Below are positions 1-12,103 of a DNA stretch of 64,000 bases, piece by piece. A program made the translations under genes and the position numbers. Below the pieces are notes generated by a model. It was not told the origin of the DNA and searched no databases. It worked only from the letters and a program-made list of their open reading frames with translations. The stretch comes from Glandiceps talaboti. Taxonomy: Eukaryota; Hemichordata; Enteropneusta; Spengelidae. Numbering within the stretch: the first letter of the stretch is position 1; each line of letters opens with the position of its first letter. Where the stretch lies: positions 15,886,984 to 15,950,983 of the forward strand of contig NC_135550.1 of NCBI RefSeq assembly GCF_964340395.1, read 5' to 3'.

Positions 1-108
1 TATGTATGTATGTATGTATGTATGTATGTATGTATGTATGTATGTATGTGTGTGTGTATGTATGTATGTATGTATGTATGTATGTATGTGTATGTGTGTG
101 TGTGTCTG

Positions 109-142
<34 letters not shown>

Positions 143-206
143 TGTATGTATGTATGTATGTATGTATGTATGTGTGTGTGTGTGTGTATGTGAGTATGCG
201 TGTGTA
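1..206. repeat. (TATG)n/(TG)n compound microsatellite
   Basis: The first two hundred bases are almost pure TATG repeats broken by short TG runs and one TCTG. The array is cut by the window edge, so its full length is unknown. It reads open in all three forward frames (Met-Tyr-Val-Cys repeats), which is an artefact of a four-base repeat without stop codons, not a gene. Confidence 0.97.
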
Positions 207-1345
207 TATGTATATACGTATGGGACATGTTGGTTTATCTTTATTCCAAGTGGTTATAAGTAGAATAAACTGGAATGTAAGTATGTTATGAAACCTTGTG
301 ATGTAAACGCTGAACATTCAAATTAGTTTCCATGTATTCGGTGGCAATGGTATCATAGTAATCCGACTTTAAGTCCACTGTCTTCTGAAAATGAAACCCG
401 TACAGTACTAGTCGTCTAATTAACGCCCTTAAACGTTGATATTTCCAAACCTTCTGAGCAATTGTTGCGAAATTGTCAACAGGAGTAACTCCAAGCCCCT
501 GAAATAAAAGTCATATAAGAAAAAGGTATTGTACTTGTTGAAATTAGCTGACGTCAATAATATTCCATTAACTGATTAAAAAGTTAATACATTATAGTCA
601 CTAACCTTTAATATAGCTCCGTCTTCGCTGTATGGACGTATATTCGAATTTGTTTGAAGAAATATATAAGGAATATTAAGCTTTAATTGACACTTTTACA
701 ATTCACAGAAATGATTAATCTTTCAATATGATATTGACGGATGTGCTCACGTCGATATATAGTAATTATATCCGATACTGCTATGGTGATATGGGTATAA
801 CAAGGGCCCTAATGTAAGTGATATTTTGTCAAGTACATCGACATTTATTATCTTTTCACGATTTTCGCATTTGAAAAGTGTCAAGTTGTATTAGCAAGAA
901 TGTAGACGACTGGACAGGCTGCAAATAGATATACATATTTGTCGTCAACTTAGGGGGTTTAAGTTGATGATAACATCGTTGTCTAGCTGCAAGTTCACAG
1001 AAGAAGAGTTAGGTAAGGGACTTTGACAGGAATGGGGATAGGGAGTCCAACATATACAAAATTTGTATCACTTTAATTTGTATGCATGGGTGCAGTTTTT
1101 TGCACAATTCATAACAAGACATATTGTGCCTGTAGAACTGTCAAATTGTTAATACTCAGCAACCATGCTGGCAATTTTAATTTTATGTTTGAAAAATCAA
1201 ATCTTGACAATTTCAAGAACAAACTGAAAGCCATATGTGACAACAAACATTCGATTCCGTGCTGATTGACACATTTTGGAGATTTGTGCTACAGAAGTAC
1301 GTATTGATCTATTGATCATGTATTTAATTAATTATTGACTGATTT
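207..1345. other. Non-coding, no recognisable feature
   Basis: AT-rich unique-looking DNA with frequent stops in all frames. I see no conserved protein motif, RNA gene or clear repeat here. Confidence 0.5.
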
Positions 1346-1524
1346 AGTGAGTGAGTGAGTGAGTGAGTGAGTGAGTCAGTCAGTGAGTGAGTGAGTGAGT
1401 GAGTCAGTCAGTCAGTCAGTCAGTCAGTCAGTCAGTCAGTCAGTCAGTCAGTCAGTCAGTCAGTCAGTCAGTCAGTCAGTCAGTCAGTCAGTCAGTCAGT
1501 CAGTCAGTCAGTCAGTCAGTCAGT
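1346..1524. repeat. (GAGT)n/(CAGT)n tetranucleotide array
   Basis: A GTGA-phase block of about 30 bases, a CAGT interruption, a second GTGA block, then a long uninterrupted CAGT block. The two related tetramers differ by one base, so the array probably grew from one seed by substitution followed by expansion. Confidence 0.97.
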
Positions 1525-2014
1525 GAACACTACCCGGTAGTGTTATATCTAAATTGATTTTATTTGTATCTATTGTTGCACTTTATTTCCCTATAATAAA
1601 GTGAATATTAATTGTACACAATAGACTAATGATAGTTTATGTTTCAATAATCTACACTAAGCGTTTAATTCACAATAAATTCCTTTAATTAAAGAAAAGA
1701 CAGAAATCTGCCGTGTTTACACATAATGATATAATCTTGCCTTACTTTGCTTTGACTATCCATTAACCACGCCATCGCATCATACATTGTGGTGGCTGGG
1801 TAACTACTAATGATACACGTTAATATTGATTTGACGTCCTTCCTGTAATGCTCTTTAACTTTAAAATATTTCTAGCTGTAATGATAACCTATTGCATAGT
1901 TAGTCGATGTAATTAGAAATGGGATTCAGGCCTAGGGAAAGTACTTTGTCTACGGTACAATCAATCTCTATTTATCATTGTAGAAAGTTGTGGATAACGC
2001 TAAATGCCCTTGAG

Positions 2015-2016
<2 letters not shown>

Positions 2017-2082
<66 letters not shown>
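2017..2082. repeat. (CA)n dinucleotide microsatellite
   Basis: An uninterrupted CA run of about 66 bases. It produces a Thr-His run in one forward frame that should not be taken as coding. Confidence 0.97.
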
Positions 2083-2083
<1 letters not shown>

Positions 2084-2309
2084 CCTCTCAAATCAACATG
2101 TAAATGATATGAGTTCCCGTTCATTCCTTGCTCACGTATTTATATGGAAGGCGTATTAGATGGAATGAATGAAACAATCCCTTATTCATGTTTTCACAGT
2201 GGAAACTACTGTAAATAAAACAAACAGTACCTGCATGCTATGATATTGACGAATATTATATTGTTTCGAAGATGAGGCGGAAGGCGTTTCTAAAATGTAT
2301 TTATGTGAT

Positions 2310-2396
2310 TACGTGACTCATGTGGGAGTCGAACACCTGTCCTTAAATTCCAGTCAGAGTGCTCTGACCAACTTAGCTAATGTGTCAACAGGTGGA
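2310..2396 (-). mobile_element. tRNA-derived SINE head (remnant)
   Basis: On the minus strand there is a good RNA polymerase III A-box-like stretch (TTAGCTAAGTTGG, 2380-2368). It is followed 45 bases later by a B-box-like TGTTCGACTCC (2335-2325), the spacing found in tRNA genes. The acceptor and anticodon stems do not pair well, so it is not a functional tRNA gene. It is best read as the tRNA-like head of a decayed SINE. The body and tail of the element are not clear. Confidence 0.55.
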
Positions 2397-2439
2397 TTGC
2401 ATGTGTCATCCCGATGGCAACTAAATTGAGCAGGGCTTG

Positions 2440-4080
2440 TTATCAAATGAACCTAACCTAATAACAATTAAATAAATGCAGTTGATTTAACTGCAACTGT
2501 AAAATGTTTGGACCATTCTAAAAACGGAATGTTGTAAGTATATATTACAATGAGCGAAGGTTAGTTTGTTACACTTCACATTCGTGTACGATAGATTTAT
2601 AATGAAAAATAAGATGCATACACTTTAGATTTCTTTGCAAAATTGTGACGATCATAATTCAAGCCATGATATATCTATTAGATATTACAATTTATTGTGC
2701 AAAGTCTTATGTCATTACAAAAAAACTTCAATTATTCATATTCAAAAACTTAGCGTGCTTATAAAAATCATGCTACGCCACATTACACATTTAATTTATT
2801 TTCCAAGCACTAGCCGCTTAATTAAGAGTGACTATTATATAAAACCAGGCTTTAACAGTATTAAAAGTTACAAAGTATGAATGATGAATTCAGAATATGT
2901 ATTACTATGGATTATAGTTCCGATCTACATATAACGTGTATTGTTGATTTATCTGTTGATTACATGTGCATATGAATTGACAATCAAGTTGAAATTGACT
3001 GATATATTTTGTCATATATAGCTACGTTGCGGTTTCTACGAAGTCTATTCAATGTAAGAGTGTTATAAAATTGTCTCGAGTCAGTGTATAACCCTTTTTC
3101 AAGAAAACAATGCGTTCTCTGAAATGTTATGTTACATTTTGCAATATATAGGTATTACCGAACAAAATATTCTAATTAACCATTTTCGGTACAAGATTGA
3201 ATTTCTTAAGTTAGAAATCCACTCATAGAATTCATGCACTAAGTCTTGCTGGTCACTCTTTCGGAAGCCCGTGGTATGTAATCAAAGGATTGGTCTTTCA
3301 ATGTAGATGGACAATCTCTTCTTTTATGTAGGGTATGCATTATTGCAATCTATATTCGTCCCAAGGTAGTATAATATACAAATAATATAATAATACTCAA
3401 GCAATATTAAAAGCCTGAATTTGTCAAGCTAGAAATCCACCATGATATTGAAATGCTTGTTCTTTTGCACAGTGGGACTGTACAGAAATAGTCAGTCTTT
3501 TAATTCAACGAGGATATAGATTTTGATTATTATGCTTTCCAGAGCTTACCTAAACATAAATGAAATAGCAGACTAAACCTACCTGTAGCAAATCAATGCT
3601 AACACAGGTATGAATATAGTCAAATCGTATGATTACACTTCAATTACATGTATATATCTATTCATTATATATAACCATCATTAACAATCGATCATAAAAG
3701 TATTTAGTTCAAAAGGTAAGTTTAATAAAATAGCCTAAAGCATGAAACTGAAAGCAACATCCATGTACATATGTCATGTATGAATTTTGCATTACAAACG
3801 TTTTCTGTTGTGGGCACTACTGCGTATATTTAGTTTACAGCGTACACCTGAATATGTTGTTTATCAGAGATGGTTAGTAGGAATATGAATGAGGATTTCA
3901 TTTTTTTTTAATAGTATGTCCTGTGTAGGAGTCAGAGGAGGGAAGTGTTCATCTGGTCAATTAGCTTATCTCTCTTTTCTTTTACAACATGTATGATTAA
4001 TTATTATTGTACTTCTTGATATCTCCTGATTTAGGTATTTCACGATGTTAAAGTTGCACTAGCTGTAACTGGAAGTGTGT
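2440..4080. other. Non-coding, no recognisable feature
   Basis: AT-rich sequence with short random open frames only. No motif, RNA gene or clear repeat was recognised. Confidence 0.45.
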
Positions 4081-4110
4081 TTGTTTGGTTGTTTTTTTAA
4101 TATTGGATTA

Positions 4111-4136
4111 TTTGTTTGTTTGTTTGTTTGTTTGTT
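4111..4136. repeat. (TTTG)n short microsatellite
   Basis: About six TTTG units within a T-rich stretch. Confidence 0.9.
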
Positions 4137-5257
4137 TTTTGTTTATTTCTTTAAAATCTATTCTGTGATTGTACATAAAAATATACCCATGATATCGTCC
4201 ACCCAGAACATTATTGAATCACATGTGGGTAAGCGTATCTGTCTAGTTATACATATGATACGTAACAATAAATCCGGTCAAATTGAATTTTTGATCTGCA
4301 CCCAAAATCAGCTCCTCTAACGCGACCAAGCTTTCTACCTTTTACTGTACTACTTAAAGATAAAGTCTACCACTAATTAACATATGTGTAGAGTGTCTGG
4401 TTAGTGGTATCTTAACAATTTTAAGAATGAATATGTTGTTGGTTGTTGGATCGAAGAAATAATATTGTATGTACAGCTAGTGTAGTTTCAAACGTTTCTT
4501 TTTTGTAATCTGCCCTAAATATGAAATATGGTAAATTTAAAGTTATTATCGGTAAAGTTATACGAGCTAAAGATAAGAGTTGTATTTCATGTATTTTTTT
4601 GAATTCTAATTATTACAGATATTAAATATGATTAGATTATACATGTTATAAGTGCCTTCTGATGTAATATTAGAAACAATCATTGCAAAAAAAAACATAT
4701 AATTGGCCTACGTATCATTTTAGACTTATACTAATCAGTCAAAAAATCTAGAATAACTACGCATCCACAACCTTTATTTACGAGGTTATATAAATCACGA
4801 AAAATAGAAAGTGTTTTATCTGGAAAAGATCCGACTCTAAATCTACCTCTAGGCTATAGCTAGAATTCATCCTGCTCATACAATATCAAATTTCGCCTTT
4901 TGTTCTGTTCATAGAGGATCAACGGCTCAACAAGCGTGAAAACAGCATTCAGAAACATGGGGCAAACATTGAATGTCCATTATTAGTCGAAAAGAGAAAG
5001 GTGTGGTGGAAAGAGAGAGAGAATAGAAGAAAAGGGTGGAAGGAAAAATAAGGTTGCTTAAAGTACTTCTTCTCAGTGATCGTTGTTTCTTCAGGATTCA
5101 ATATTCACATTCCTTTGATCCTAAACTTGAGTTCTCTAGCATCTAAACTGAAAATGGTCTTTATACCTTACAATTCGGTGATACTAAAAGATGAGTCTCC
5201 TTTTCAATGCCCTATATCCTTAAAACGTGGTGCCATAAGTGGAATAGAAGTGTGTTC
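4137..5257. other. Non-coding, no recognisable feature
   Basis: AT-rich DNA without supported coding potential. A purine-rich GA/GGAA stretch lies around 4990-5050. Confidence 0.45.
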
Positions 5258-5283
5258 ATCATCATCATCAGCAGCAGCAGCAG
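5258..5283. repeat. (ATC)n(AGC)n trinucleotide array
   Basis: Four ATC units run directly into AGC units. The resulting Ser/Ala run in an 81-codon open frame is the only notable thing about that frame, and it is not called a gene. Confidence 0.85.
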
Positions 5284-5460
5284 TATTATCTATTACAGCT
5301 GCGATGTGATGTGTATCATGTGATACGCTGTACCACGTTCCCCATATTTGCTGAACAATAAATATTAATATCCCTCAGCACATAATCCAGTTATATATCC
5401 TTTCACATCTTGCAGGTAAATGCATCAAATATTCATAACAGAACAAATAACCTTCTTAAA

Positions 5461-5575
5461 GGTCGGATGAAAGAATTATACCGGACACCACCAAATAGTG
5501 TCAGTTCCTTTTATTTAAATGCAAGACGTTTCGAGCTCCAGGCGCTTCTTCAGATAGCTGCTATACGCCTATTTT
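5461..5575 (-). mobile_element. Probable dispersed repeat with CTGAAGA...CGAAAC core
   Basis: On the minus strand the sequence CTGAAGA (5553-5547), a short imperfect GC-rich arm and CGAAACGTCTTGC occur in the order seen in many invertebrate interspersed repeats. The same order recurs in the window near 29.40 kb and, more weakly, 58.48 kb. No full element boundaries or protein could be assigned. Confidence 0.35.
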
Positions 5576-7210
5576 CACATTGATAACTTTTTAGGGAAAT
5601 GAATCTTATATCTACGGGAACTTGAATTGTAGTGACCGATAAAAAATGTTGATTTATTTTCCCTCACTAGATCTGTTCTTATCGATTCGCGCAAACTTGA
5701 AATAATTTTAAAAGGCAAAATTCGTCTCATTAGATTAATTAACCTGATTATTTAGAATAACGAGAATAAAAAAAATGACGCTATCGCTATACAAAACAAA
5801 GCTCTATGATGCTGTAATTAGCGATTGCGGAAGAACGCCACTTCATAAAGTCAGTCACAAAAACCATCAAATATTGGTTTACGCCTAACTGTACTCACAT
5901 ACAACAGAATAGTCACGCATGCGTAGACTGATGCATAAAATGGATCAAATGGCTACACATCTTGGGCGACAGGGGTTAAACATATTGTGCGTGCTTTGCC
6001 ATAGTCTGGTTAGCACAAGGGGTGGGGGATAATAACATTGTTTATAATAGAATTCCAACAACGCATATCCGATGTTTATAAACAGGAATTGTTTATTGAA
6101 ATATGTTCCAGGGATAAGCTTAAACTGTATTATAGTTTCAGAATCATGTTAGAACCAGAACAATATATATCTCAATGAAATTACAGAGTTGAAATACAGA
6201 CATGCCTTGGCAAGAATGAGATGTTCATGTCTTAATCTTAGCATTCAGGAGGGGCGCTATACTGATATTGACATTGAGGATATGATTTGTGAAGTATGCT
6301 TTTAGAAGGTATCGAAGACGAAAATCGTTTCTTTGTATATCAAAATTTAAGATGTCTCTTACCAAATTACTATTGACGTTTTCCAACCCGTGTTAAATTC
6401 TATAATTTGCTGAAGTCTAGACACAATGATGTCAATGCTAATATTCGTATTACAGCACAGTTTTGGCATGTATCCAAGTGGTTCTAAATGAGAATAGTAT
6501 ATTTGATTATACAGGAAGGTTGATCGTATGCACTGTCTTCGTCGTTTACAGAACATAGTCAATCAAGCAAAACGCTAGCGCTGACATCTTTCCAACCTGA
6601 GAAAATGATAATACTATCCAGAAGTGTCTGATGTTTACACAAAAGCATTACTCGAGAGCGATGATATGGGCCTATCGCTTGACTCTGCCTAAATATGAAC
6701 AAATCGCATACATATATCCTAACACAAAATGAGTTTAGCACCAAACCAAAATACTCACCTCGGTACCCCGTAAACAATTATCAAATGTGCTTTTATTCTC
6801 TGCACTGTAATACATAACTTGCTGTTTAAATTTTGAGTTGGGCTCATTCTAGTGCGTAAACGTCAGCAATAGGATCAGGACATGGCGATATAACATCCCC
6901 AGGGGAGGTGTATTTTAGAACGTGTAAGCCTAGTGTTTTTCCTGATCATTCAACATCATGACAACGTGCGTCTACATCAATTGTGCTGCAGTGCAGAAAA
7001 TATGAGTCCAACTTCAAAATAATTATGGTTTTCCTATTTTTCCCCAAACCAGGCTTGCACAGCTAAATTAGTTCTATTTTCCCAAGGACAATAGTCAACT
7101 AGCACGGTTGTATTTTCTTATGATTTGCTTTCACTATGGTAAGAGGTTGTGCCTGAGAATGTGTGTTATAGGCATTTATTATATACATAGACCCTCATAT
7201 TCCCAGGGTG

Positions 7211-7270
7211 TGACGTCAAAGTATAGTAATATGAAAGCCATACATTTCATATTACTATACTTTGACGTTA
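7211..7270. repeat. 26-bp near-perfect hairpin
   Basis: Arms 7211-7236 and 7245-7270 are reverse complements at 25 of 26 positions, with an 8-base loop. The arms begin with a TGACGTCA-type sequence. This is probably the core of a short foldback element. Confidence 0.9.
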
Positions 7271-7390
7271 AACTATAGTAATATGGTCGGAACTACTTTG
7301 AATTATTTGTAAACATCATCAACCTGTACAGTTACGATGTTGTTGTTTGAAAATATATTTTCTTTGCTATTCATGGGTTGCCGAACATCG

Positions 7391-7392
7391 AC

Positions 7393-7437
<45 letters not shown>

Positions 7438-7438
7438 T
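7391..7438. repeat. (ATC)n trinucleotide microsatellite
   Basis: About 16 uninterrupted ATC units. It gives poly-Met on the minus strand and poly-Ile on the plus strand in short frames that are not genes. Confidence 0.97.
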
Positions 7439-8244
7439 AGTGTAAATAGTGAACAAATACACCTCTTTTGGACACATCTATCGCCTTTCGTACAGCCACT
7501 AAAGTACGTAGACATGCTAAGATCAACATCATAAAACAACTTCCAGTTGTAATAGTTGCACAACGCATTGAAATCGTTGTCCGTTAAACTCAACTATTGA
7601 TAGAACTTTTGAACGACTTTTGACAATGTGTTTTTGAAAATTTCACAATTTTTTCGACATTATAACTTGCCAGTGTTGATGTTTTTAGCGTATGAATCTG
7701 AGCCGAGTTCTATGCATAACCAGTGTAGGCACCCGTTCGTTAGCCAGTCTCTCGATATGTCTCATTTTTTTCCAATGGAAGTGTCTATATTTTGTCAAAG
7801 AATTAATCACTGCTCTTGACAAACGTCCCGTCGTTGGCAAAATGTTCCCTACCTGAAAGTCTGTGGTGTAAATTTACTGTTCTCAACAGATACATTAGTA
7901 GTAGTAGCGACGACAGCTGTCGCAATGGCGTCTACATTCTAAAAGCTGAATGAACCGCTGAGCTCTGTAGCCCCATCACTTCGTAAAATTGATGCGAGTT
8001 CAGCGTAAGTTTCGGAATATTTTAGTTTACAATTGTCATCATAATAGAAAACAATTAGTGGTCTATGTATATAATAAATGATTCGTGATTATCGGCTCGG
8101 GGGATACGGCCGACATGAGGGGGACCATTCGTCCTCGATGACGTAGCACTCTTTCGGAATACCGGGAGATTATATATAAGTATTGCCTGACAAACAGGGT
8201 ATATTACTATCCAATATTCGTCATTATTCAGCTTGGAAATAGTT

Positions 8245-8311
8245 GTGACGTAAGGACATTGTTAATTACTATATCGTATTTGACTTATAGTAACAAGGCC
8301 CCTTATGTCAC
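8245..8311. repeat. Foldback element copy (GTGAC..TAAGG family)
   Basis: Left arm 8245-8273 and right arm 8286-8311 pair imperfectly as reverse complements (GTGACgTAAGG... against ...CCTTATGTCAC). Related arms occur at 18456-18510 and 24086-24143, so this is a dispersed foldback family. Confidence 0.6.
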
Positions 8312-9328
8312 CCGTATTGACCTCAGCTGAACAAAGAATGTAATAATAGTGGCGAATACAATCATTCTCACTTCTGCTACAAGTATACAATAGTAATTGC
8401 ATGTCATTGAAATAACGTTTCAAAACTTTTATTAGTTCGGAATAAAGATATCCAGATTCTGAAATGAAACAATGTGTAAATCAAACATATTTGTCCATAT
8501 TAAGAAGTAGTAGGACCCATTGCACCACGGTTTGTGTAATACTATTTAGGTGAATGATATTTAAACATGGTTGTGGAAAGAATACAATACACAGTCGAGT
8601 GCAAATATACTACAAAAATGTAATCACACCTAGGTATATTGCATACATCAATGATGAAGACCATAGTGCACTGTGAGAGATAGTTTAGATGCCAAACGTG
8701 ATATCGAACCGTCTCTAACCCCATCTGATCAAACTTACTCAATAACCCAAACGTTATTCATGCAATTGAGTAAACCCCAACTGTTATAATGATGTAAACA
8801 GTGCATATGTAGCGTCCTGAGCTGACAACTCTGCCATATTTGGATATTACGTAACTGTCCCAATAAAAATTAACATATTATTGGTAAGAATTCAGTCATT
8901 GATTATCAAAGACATGATTTTAATGAGTGTGTGGGTGGCTGTGGTTTAATTTTAAATTTCATCTCGTGCATCTCAGGACTTCATCTCATGCATCCCAAGG
9001 TTAGACTTAAAAAGATTCGATGACACTAGACAATGTGCGAGAGAAAATAGTGACTTATCTTTGGTTGTTTTAACCTGATATGTGTACATATATATAGTGA
9101 TAAAATTGCATGACTTCTTAGTTTTACCGTGAGTGATTATTTAAAACTATTGCTTATTGTTTACTATCGATTCATTCCTCCTTTATTAATGTATATATGG
9201 TACATGTTCGTATAATGTGAGGATTAATAAGAACATATATGTTTGATGACGTCATACTGCATATTCTTTAATACCAAGATTCCTGAAACTGAAACATTCG
9301 TAGTGTGTTTGTGTCTGTTTGTCTCGGT

Positions 9329-9330
9329 CG

Positions 9331-9393
<63 letters not shown>

Positions 9394-9434
9394 CGTGTCT
9401 GTCTGTGTCTGTGTCAGACTCTGTGTCTGTGTAT
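9329..9434. repeat. (CTGT)n tetranucleotide array with degenerate flank
   Basis: About 16 CTGT units followed by degenerate TGTGTC and TGTATG units. It creates Cys-Leu-Ser-Val repeats in forward frames that are not genes. Confidence 0.95.
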
Positions 9435-9559
9435 GTGTGTTTAGTGACGGTTCCAATGGATGCAAACAATTTGCGTCTAAAGTTTGTCAGTCTTCGTCCA
9501 TGTAAATATCAGAAGGATATCAGACATGCTTTGTTATATGTACATGTTGTTAGACTTTA

Positions 9560-11413
9560 AAATAAACTCCATCATCTTCCATATATCATAAACAAACAGG
9601 ACATCAGTGTTATGTATACTTGGCAGTGACGACATATACTTGGACTGTGGTTTTCTTCAAATTATAAGGCTGTCTGTATTACAAATACCCTGTATTATAG
9701 CTGCATCAAGAAATACATTGACATTATTATTTAAAAATAAACTTAACTCCTTAAGTTGTACCACCATACATAATAACATGTATTTCAACAATGCGCTTTT
9801 TTTTCATCCAAATAGTAATAGATACTGAGTTGGGTCCTATTTTTTGTTTCGTTAAAAGTCACAAATTGCAAGTCTACAAAATAATCCAATCATGTTTACA
9901 AGTAACTGCAAAAGTAATCAAACATTATAATAGTTATTTGACAAAAAACATACAGAATTGTAATTGGTTGATTCAAACTGAAATATTGGGAGAATGAAAT
10001 TGCTTTATTATAACCAGGTGGTTTTCAGCACTAGCACGAGTATAATGCGCAGCTTGTCGAGGCAATTAACGGTTAGCACTTACACATAGACTATGGCAAG
10101 GAACTTAACGTACACCGGCTTCAATCATCGAAGTCAGTTTTGTGATCAGAATGGGCAGGTAGAGAAAATGTGAAATCTCTGTCAAGAAGCTTACTGTTGC
10201 CAAGATATGCATGACAGCGTATCTCTGCGAATTTTGCACAGCAAACTAGAATCGTCGACACTTTGTATTTCACGAAGAAACAAAAGAAAATTGTCAACAT
10301 GAAAGAGCCGTATGAATTCTCGATTACTGATTCTTATCAGCAGTGTGTACATAACAGGCATAGGTGTGACAATGTAAGCACAGTGAAAGTGATTCACGCC
10401 TTGTGTCTCCTGATCTATTTTTTAGTAATCCTTTGTTGCATTTAACAATCAATAAATAGCGCAAAACTCGTAAGTGCTGATTCTGACTAGACATTTCATT
10501 GTATAATTTAATAGTTGTAAATATGTACGATGTGCACGTGTTTGGAATATTTGACGACGTTAGTTAACGTTAAAACACAGCAAGTACGAACATTTTAAGT
10601 CTGACTTGCATAAATTAATGTATTAGCTACTGAATGAAGGAATCTTCAATTTTTAAACATTCGCTGCAAATCATGGTTTTAAATCTCCTTGTCAGTGAAA
10701 AAGGCATATTCATGGAAAACATATTTCGCACTATAAATGTATTACCAAAGGAATGCGAATCTCGAAAACCTTACATTTGGAACTACATTTCAACACGAAC
10801 TGTTTTCAACCGTTCCGACAATTATCTGACAGAGTACTCTGATATCAAAAATAGTTAGGTACACTCTAAAATTTTGAAATTTAACTTCAGGCCAGGTAAG
10901 GCTTTCATTCACTTTACCCTGAAGCATGTAAAGTATAGTCCCATAGTATGATTTCGTACTATTTGTACGCAATACTTTAATTTTTGTTGAACCTTGTGCC
11001 GAAATTTGCATATTACACCATATTCTGTAAAGATTTCCTGCCCACTAGAGGAACAAGTTATCAATTTGAATATTCTTGGTGTAAATATCAGTTTTCGATT
11101 TCAATACCACAGGAAAACGCTGTACAAACACACTCATCGTTAACTGTCACCGTCAACATTTGAAGTATTGGAAAAAAAGTACCATATCTCCTTGCCAATG
11201 TCTTATAAAGTGTGATGAAGAAAACACCCAGTGTTCAATATCATCCCTTCATCTTTGCCTTCTCGCAACAAACACAATCCGTCCGCCATCTCTCTTATTT
11301 GAAGTGTTTGTATTCAGTGAGTGTTATTCAGTGCTTGATAATAATACATTGCATTCCTGTTTCCAGAGCCAAGGCAAATGTATATATAGCACCTTGCAGA
11401 CACGTGTCGTTCT
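9560..11413. other. Region 3' of globin 1, no recognisable feature
   Basis: This lies downstream of the globin 1 stop codon and should contain its 3' UTR. No AATAAA close to the stop codon was identified on the minus strand; the nearest clear one that I noticed is near 10.0 kb. The short frames are random. Confidence 0.4.
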
Positions 11414-11626
11414 TTACGCCTGTCCATTCCTCACGGCATACTTCCTGAGTTTCAGCGAGTTTCTTTTCTTCTCTTGCTTTTTAGTTTCCTGCGCTATACG
11501 GTCCATGTGAAACGTCATGTAATAAATTATGAGGTCAAAGAGTGTCTTCCAGGCATTTTGAATATCGTCAGTCCAGTGATCTCTCAGTGATGGCTGTACT
11601 GCACGAATGAACTGTGGTCCAAACAA
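11414..11626 (-). CDS. Globin 1, exon 3 (helices G-H and basic tail)
   Basis: Terminal exon encoding residues 131-200. It begins directly after a minus-strand TATTAG acceptor with a preceding T/C-rich run and reads Leu-Phe-Gly-Pro-Gln-Phe in phase 0, the classic G7.0 globin intron position. Residues 131-171 form the G and H helices (Phe-Ile-Arg-Ala-Val; Asp-Asp-Ile-Gln-Asn-Ala-Trp-Lys-Thr-Leu-Phe). The last ~30 residues are rich in Lys and Arg and extend past the usual end of helix H. The stop is TAA at 11416-11414. The first codon is TTG and belongs to the spliced frame, so it is not a start. A 116-codon frame on the opposite strand is a shadow. Confidence 0.93.
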   Translation of the reverse strand: MFGPQFIRAVQPSLRDHWTDDIQNAWKTLFDLIIYYMTFHMDRIAQETKKQEKKRNSLKLRKYAVRNGQA

Positions 11627-12016
11627 CTAATAAGAGAATATAGAAAAGAACAGATATGTGTGATTTTTCCAAAAAAATAATTGTCGGTGTCCTAGTGTCT
11701 ATCAACTGATTACACTAACATTTCAGTATATAGTAATGATGAAACAAGTGTTATAGGTCCATGGTTACCACATATGTACCTGAATAAGGCCATTAAGAAG
11801 GATGTCTGAAATAATTATTTTTAATCGTTATTCCTCGATGCATAGATCAGGTTGAATATACAATATAAACATTGCTTGTTTAGACAAGTTCAATCTCATT
11901 AACTGAGAAATAATTATTTATATGAACTGACAGGAGTGTATTAAAACGAGTTAACAGTTTCTTTTCAAAATGAAACACAAGGAATAAGTTTCATCTGACA
12001 GAACTCGACCTTGTTA

Positions 12017-12072
12017 CCTCCCGTAAGGGTACGGAAGGTATCACAAGGGGAATGTCTGTCTGTCTGTCTGCC

Positions 12073-12103
<31 letters not shown>

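Noticed and set aside
10191-10397. Minus-strand frame with a globin-like run (Arg-Leu-Phe...Phe-Leu-Arg-Glu-Ile)
   Set aside because: It resembles the start of a globin exon 2 for a few residues, but lacks the helix E His-Gly and helix F His and has no matching splice sites.
11160-11510. 116-codon plus-strand frame
   Set aside because: It overlaps globin 1 exon 3 on the opposite strand and has no recognisable motif; a shadow of the real exon and its 3' flank.
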